A stretch of DNA of 5,678 bases from the NCBI GenBank assembly GCA_003511885.1, contig DOIX01000313.1, positions 11,649 to 17,326 on the forward strand, in the 5' to 3' direction. Shown in pieces: positions 5,375 to 5,678 of this stretch. Source of the stretch: Cyanobacteria bacterium UBA11153 (GTDB lineage: Bacteria > Cyanobacteriota > Cyanobacteriia > Cyanobacteriales > Coleofasciculaceae). Made by a program: the position numbers and the translations under genes. The notes under the pieces are model-generated. The model ran no database searches, was not told the DNA's origin, and was given only the letters and a program-made list of their open reading frames with translations. Every line of letters starts with the position of its first letter. Position 1 is the stretch's first letter.

Positions 5375-5579
5375 GCTGCGTCTTATTGATGGCGATCTTT
5401 GCAATCAGAAGTTGTACAAATAGTTATAATCTGACAGGCTGAAAACTCCCTAGCCTCAGCCTCCCAAATTATAAACTTAGAAAATGAACTTTATCGAATG
5501 TTCTAACCATTGCAGCGAGTCAAAAAATATCAGATCCTTGCTCTAGAGCGGGCAATGTCCATCACACAACCTCTAATTC

Positions 5580-5678
5580 GGGCTTGCTGAATAAGTCTTT
5601 TGGTGAGGGGGGGGTGTGGGTTTTTTGGTGTGGGGTGTAGGGGTTTGAAGAGTTTTCTTAAAGGCAATTTTCCAGTTT
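5580..5678. mobile_element. Possible edge of an insertion sequence or MITE, cut by the window
   Basis: GGGCTTGCTGAATAAGTC (5580-5597) resembles terminal inverted repeats that I recall from cyanobacterial insertion sequences and their non-autonomous derivatives. An abrupt change to G/T-rich sequence follows (runs of G at 5607-5614, 5618-5620, 5632-5635 and 5640-5643). No transposase coding frame is visible before the window ends, and no second terminus or target duplication can be seen, so the call rests on the terminus alone. Confidence 0.3.

Larger units (their letters stand above)
5241..5678. other. Non-coding region downstream of the MBL-fold gene
   Basis: No credible coding frame is seen to the end of the window. 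The region holds a short AT-rich inverted repeat AAAACT-TGG-AGTTTT (5301-5315), a strong stem-loop (5342-5374), an isolated perfect -10-like TATAAT (5425-5430) without a properly spaced -35, and a G-rich, possibly mobile-element-derived tail from 5580. The composition turns sharply G/T-rich after about 5600. Confidence 0.6.

Noticed and set aside
5399..5430. Promoter TTGCAA...TATAAT, and an NtcA-like GTA-N8-TAT (5414-5427)
   Set aside because: The spacer is 20 bp, there is no gene downstream in the window, and the NtcA half-site has a mismatch and overlaps the -10.
1..5678. tRNA or other structured RNA genes
   Set aside because: I saw no T-loop GGTTCGANTCC-like motif with matching acceptor arms and no rRNA-like sequence on either strand.

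Overview
The window looks like an ordinary chromosomal stretch from a cyanobacterium. Six copies of the octamer GCGATCGC (HIP1) lie within 5.7 kb, far above chance. The genes are typical cyanobacterial housekeeping or family genes, and the intergenic DNA carries the short heptameric repeats common in that phylum. I see no rRNA, tRNA, CRISPR array, phage genes or complete transposase gene.

Layout. 1-452 is non-coding, with two heptad-repeat arrays in opposite orientation and a small palindrome in front of a 102-residue two-helix membrane protein of unknown function (453-761, +). That gene converges on trmFO (799-2199, -), which encodes the folate- and FAD-dependent tRNA m5U54 methyltransferase. 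Ten bases upstream of trmFO on the same strand is an FHA-domain phosphothreonine-binding protein (2210-2740, -), so the two probably form an operon. A 310-bp gap (2741-3050) holds a perfect 9-bp inverted repeat, iterated short motifs and a four-tract G-rich element. Beyond it, still on the minus strand, is an EGY-like membrane site-2 protease (3051-4355, -). This protease is divergent, across 84 bp, from a metallo-beta-lactamase-fold protein with a degenerate metal site (4440-5240, +). The last 438 bp are non-coding and contain a strong stem-loop and what may be the edge of a mobile element.

How the genes relate. Only the FHA-trmFO pair has operon-like spacing. The protease is co-directional with them but separated by 310 bp. 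The protease and the MBL-fold gene share a divergent control region with a near-central palindrome (GAC-N-AACGTT-N-GTC). No common pathway is evident.

The points most worth a second look are: the loss of nearly all canonical metal ligands in the MBL-fold protein; an in-frame G-rich hairpin repeat that seems to have been absorbed into that same gene; a roughly 30-residue lineage-specific insert in TrmFO; the central palindrome between the divergent genes; and the paired inverted heptad arrays at the left end. I found no convincing multi-gene new system. The unusual signals are one degenerate enzyme and several repeat or regulatory structures.
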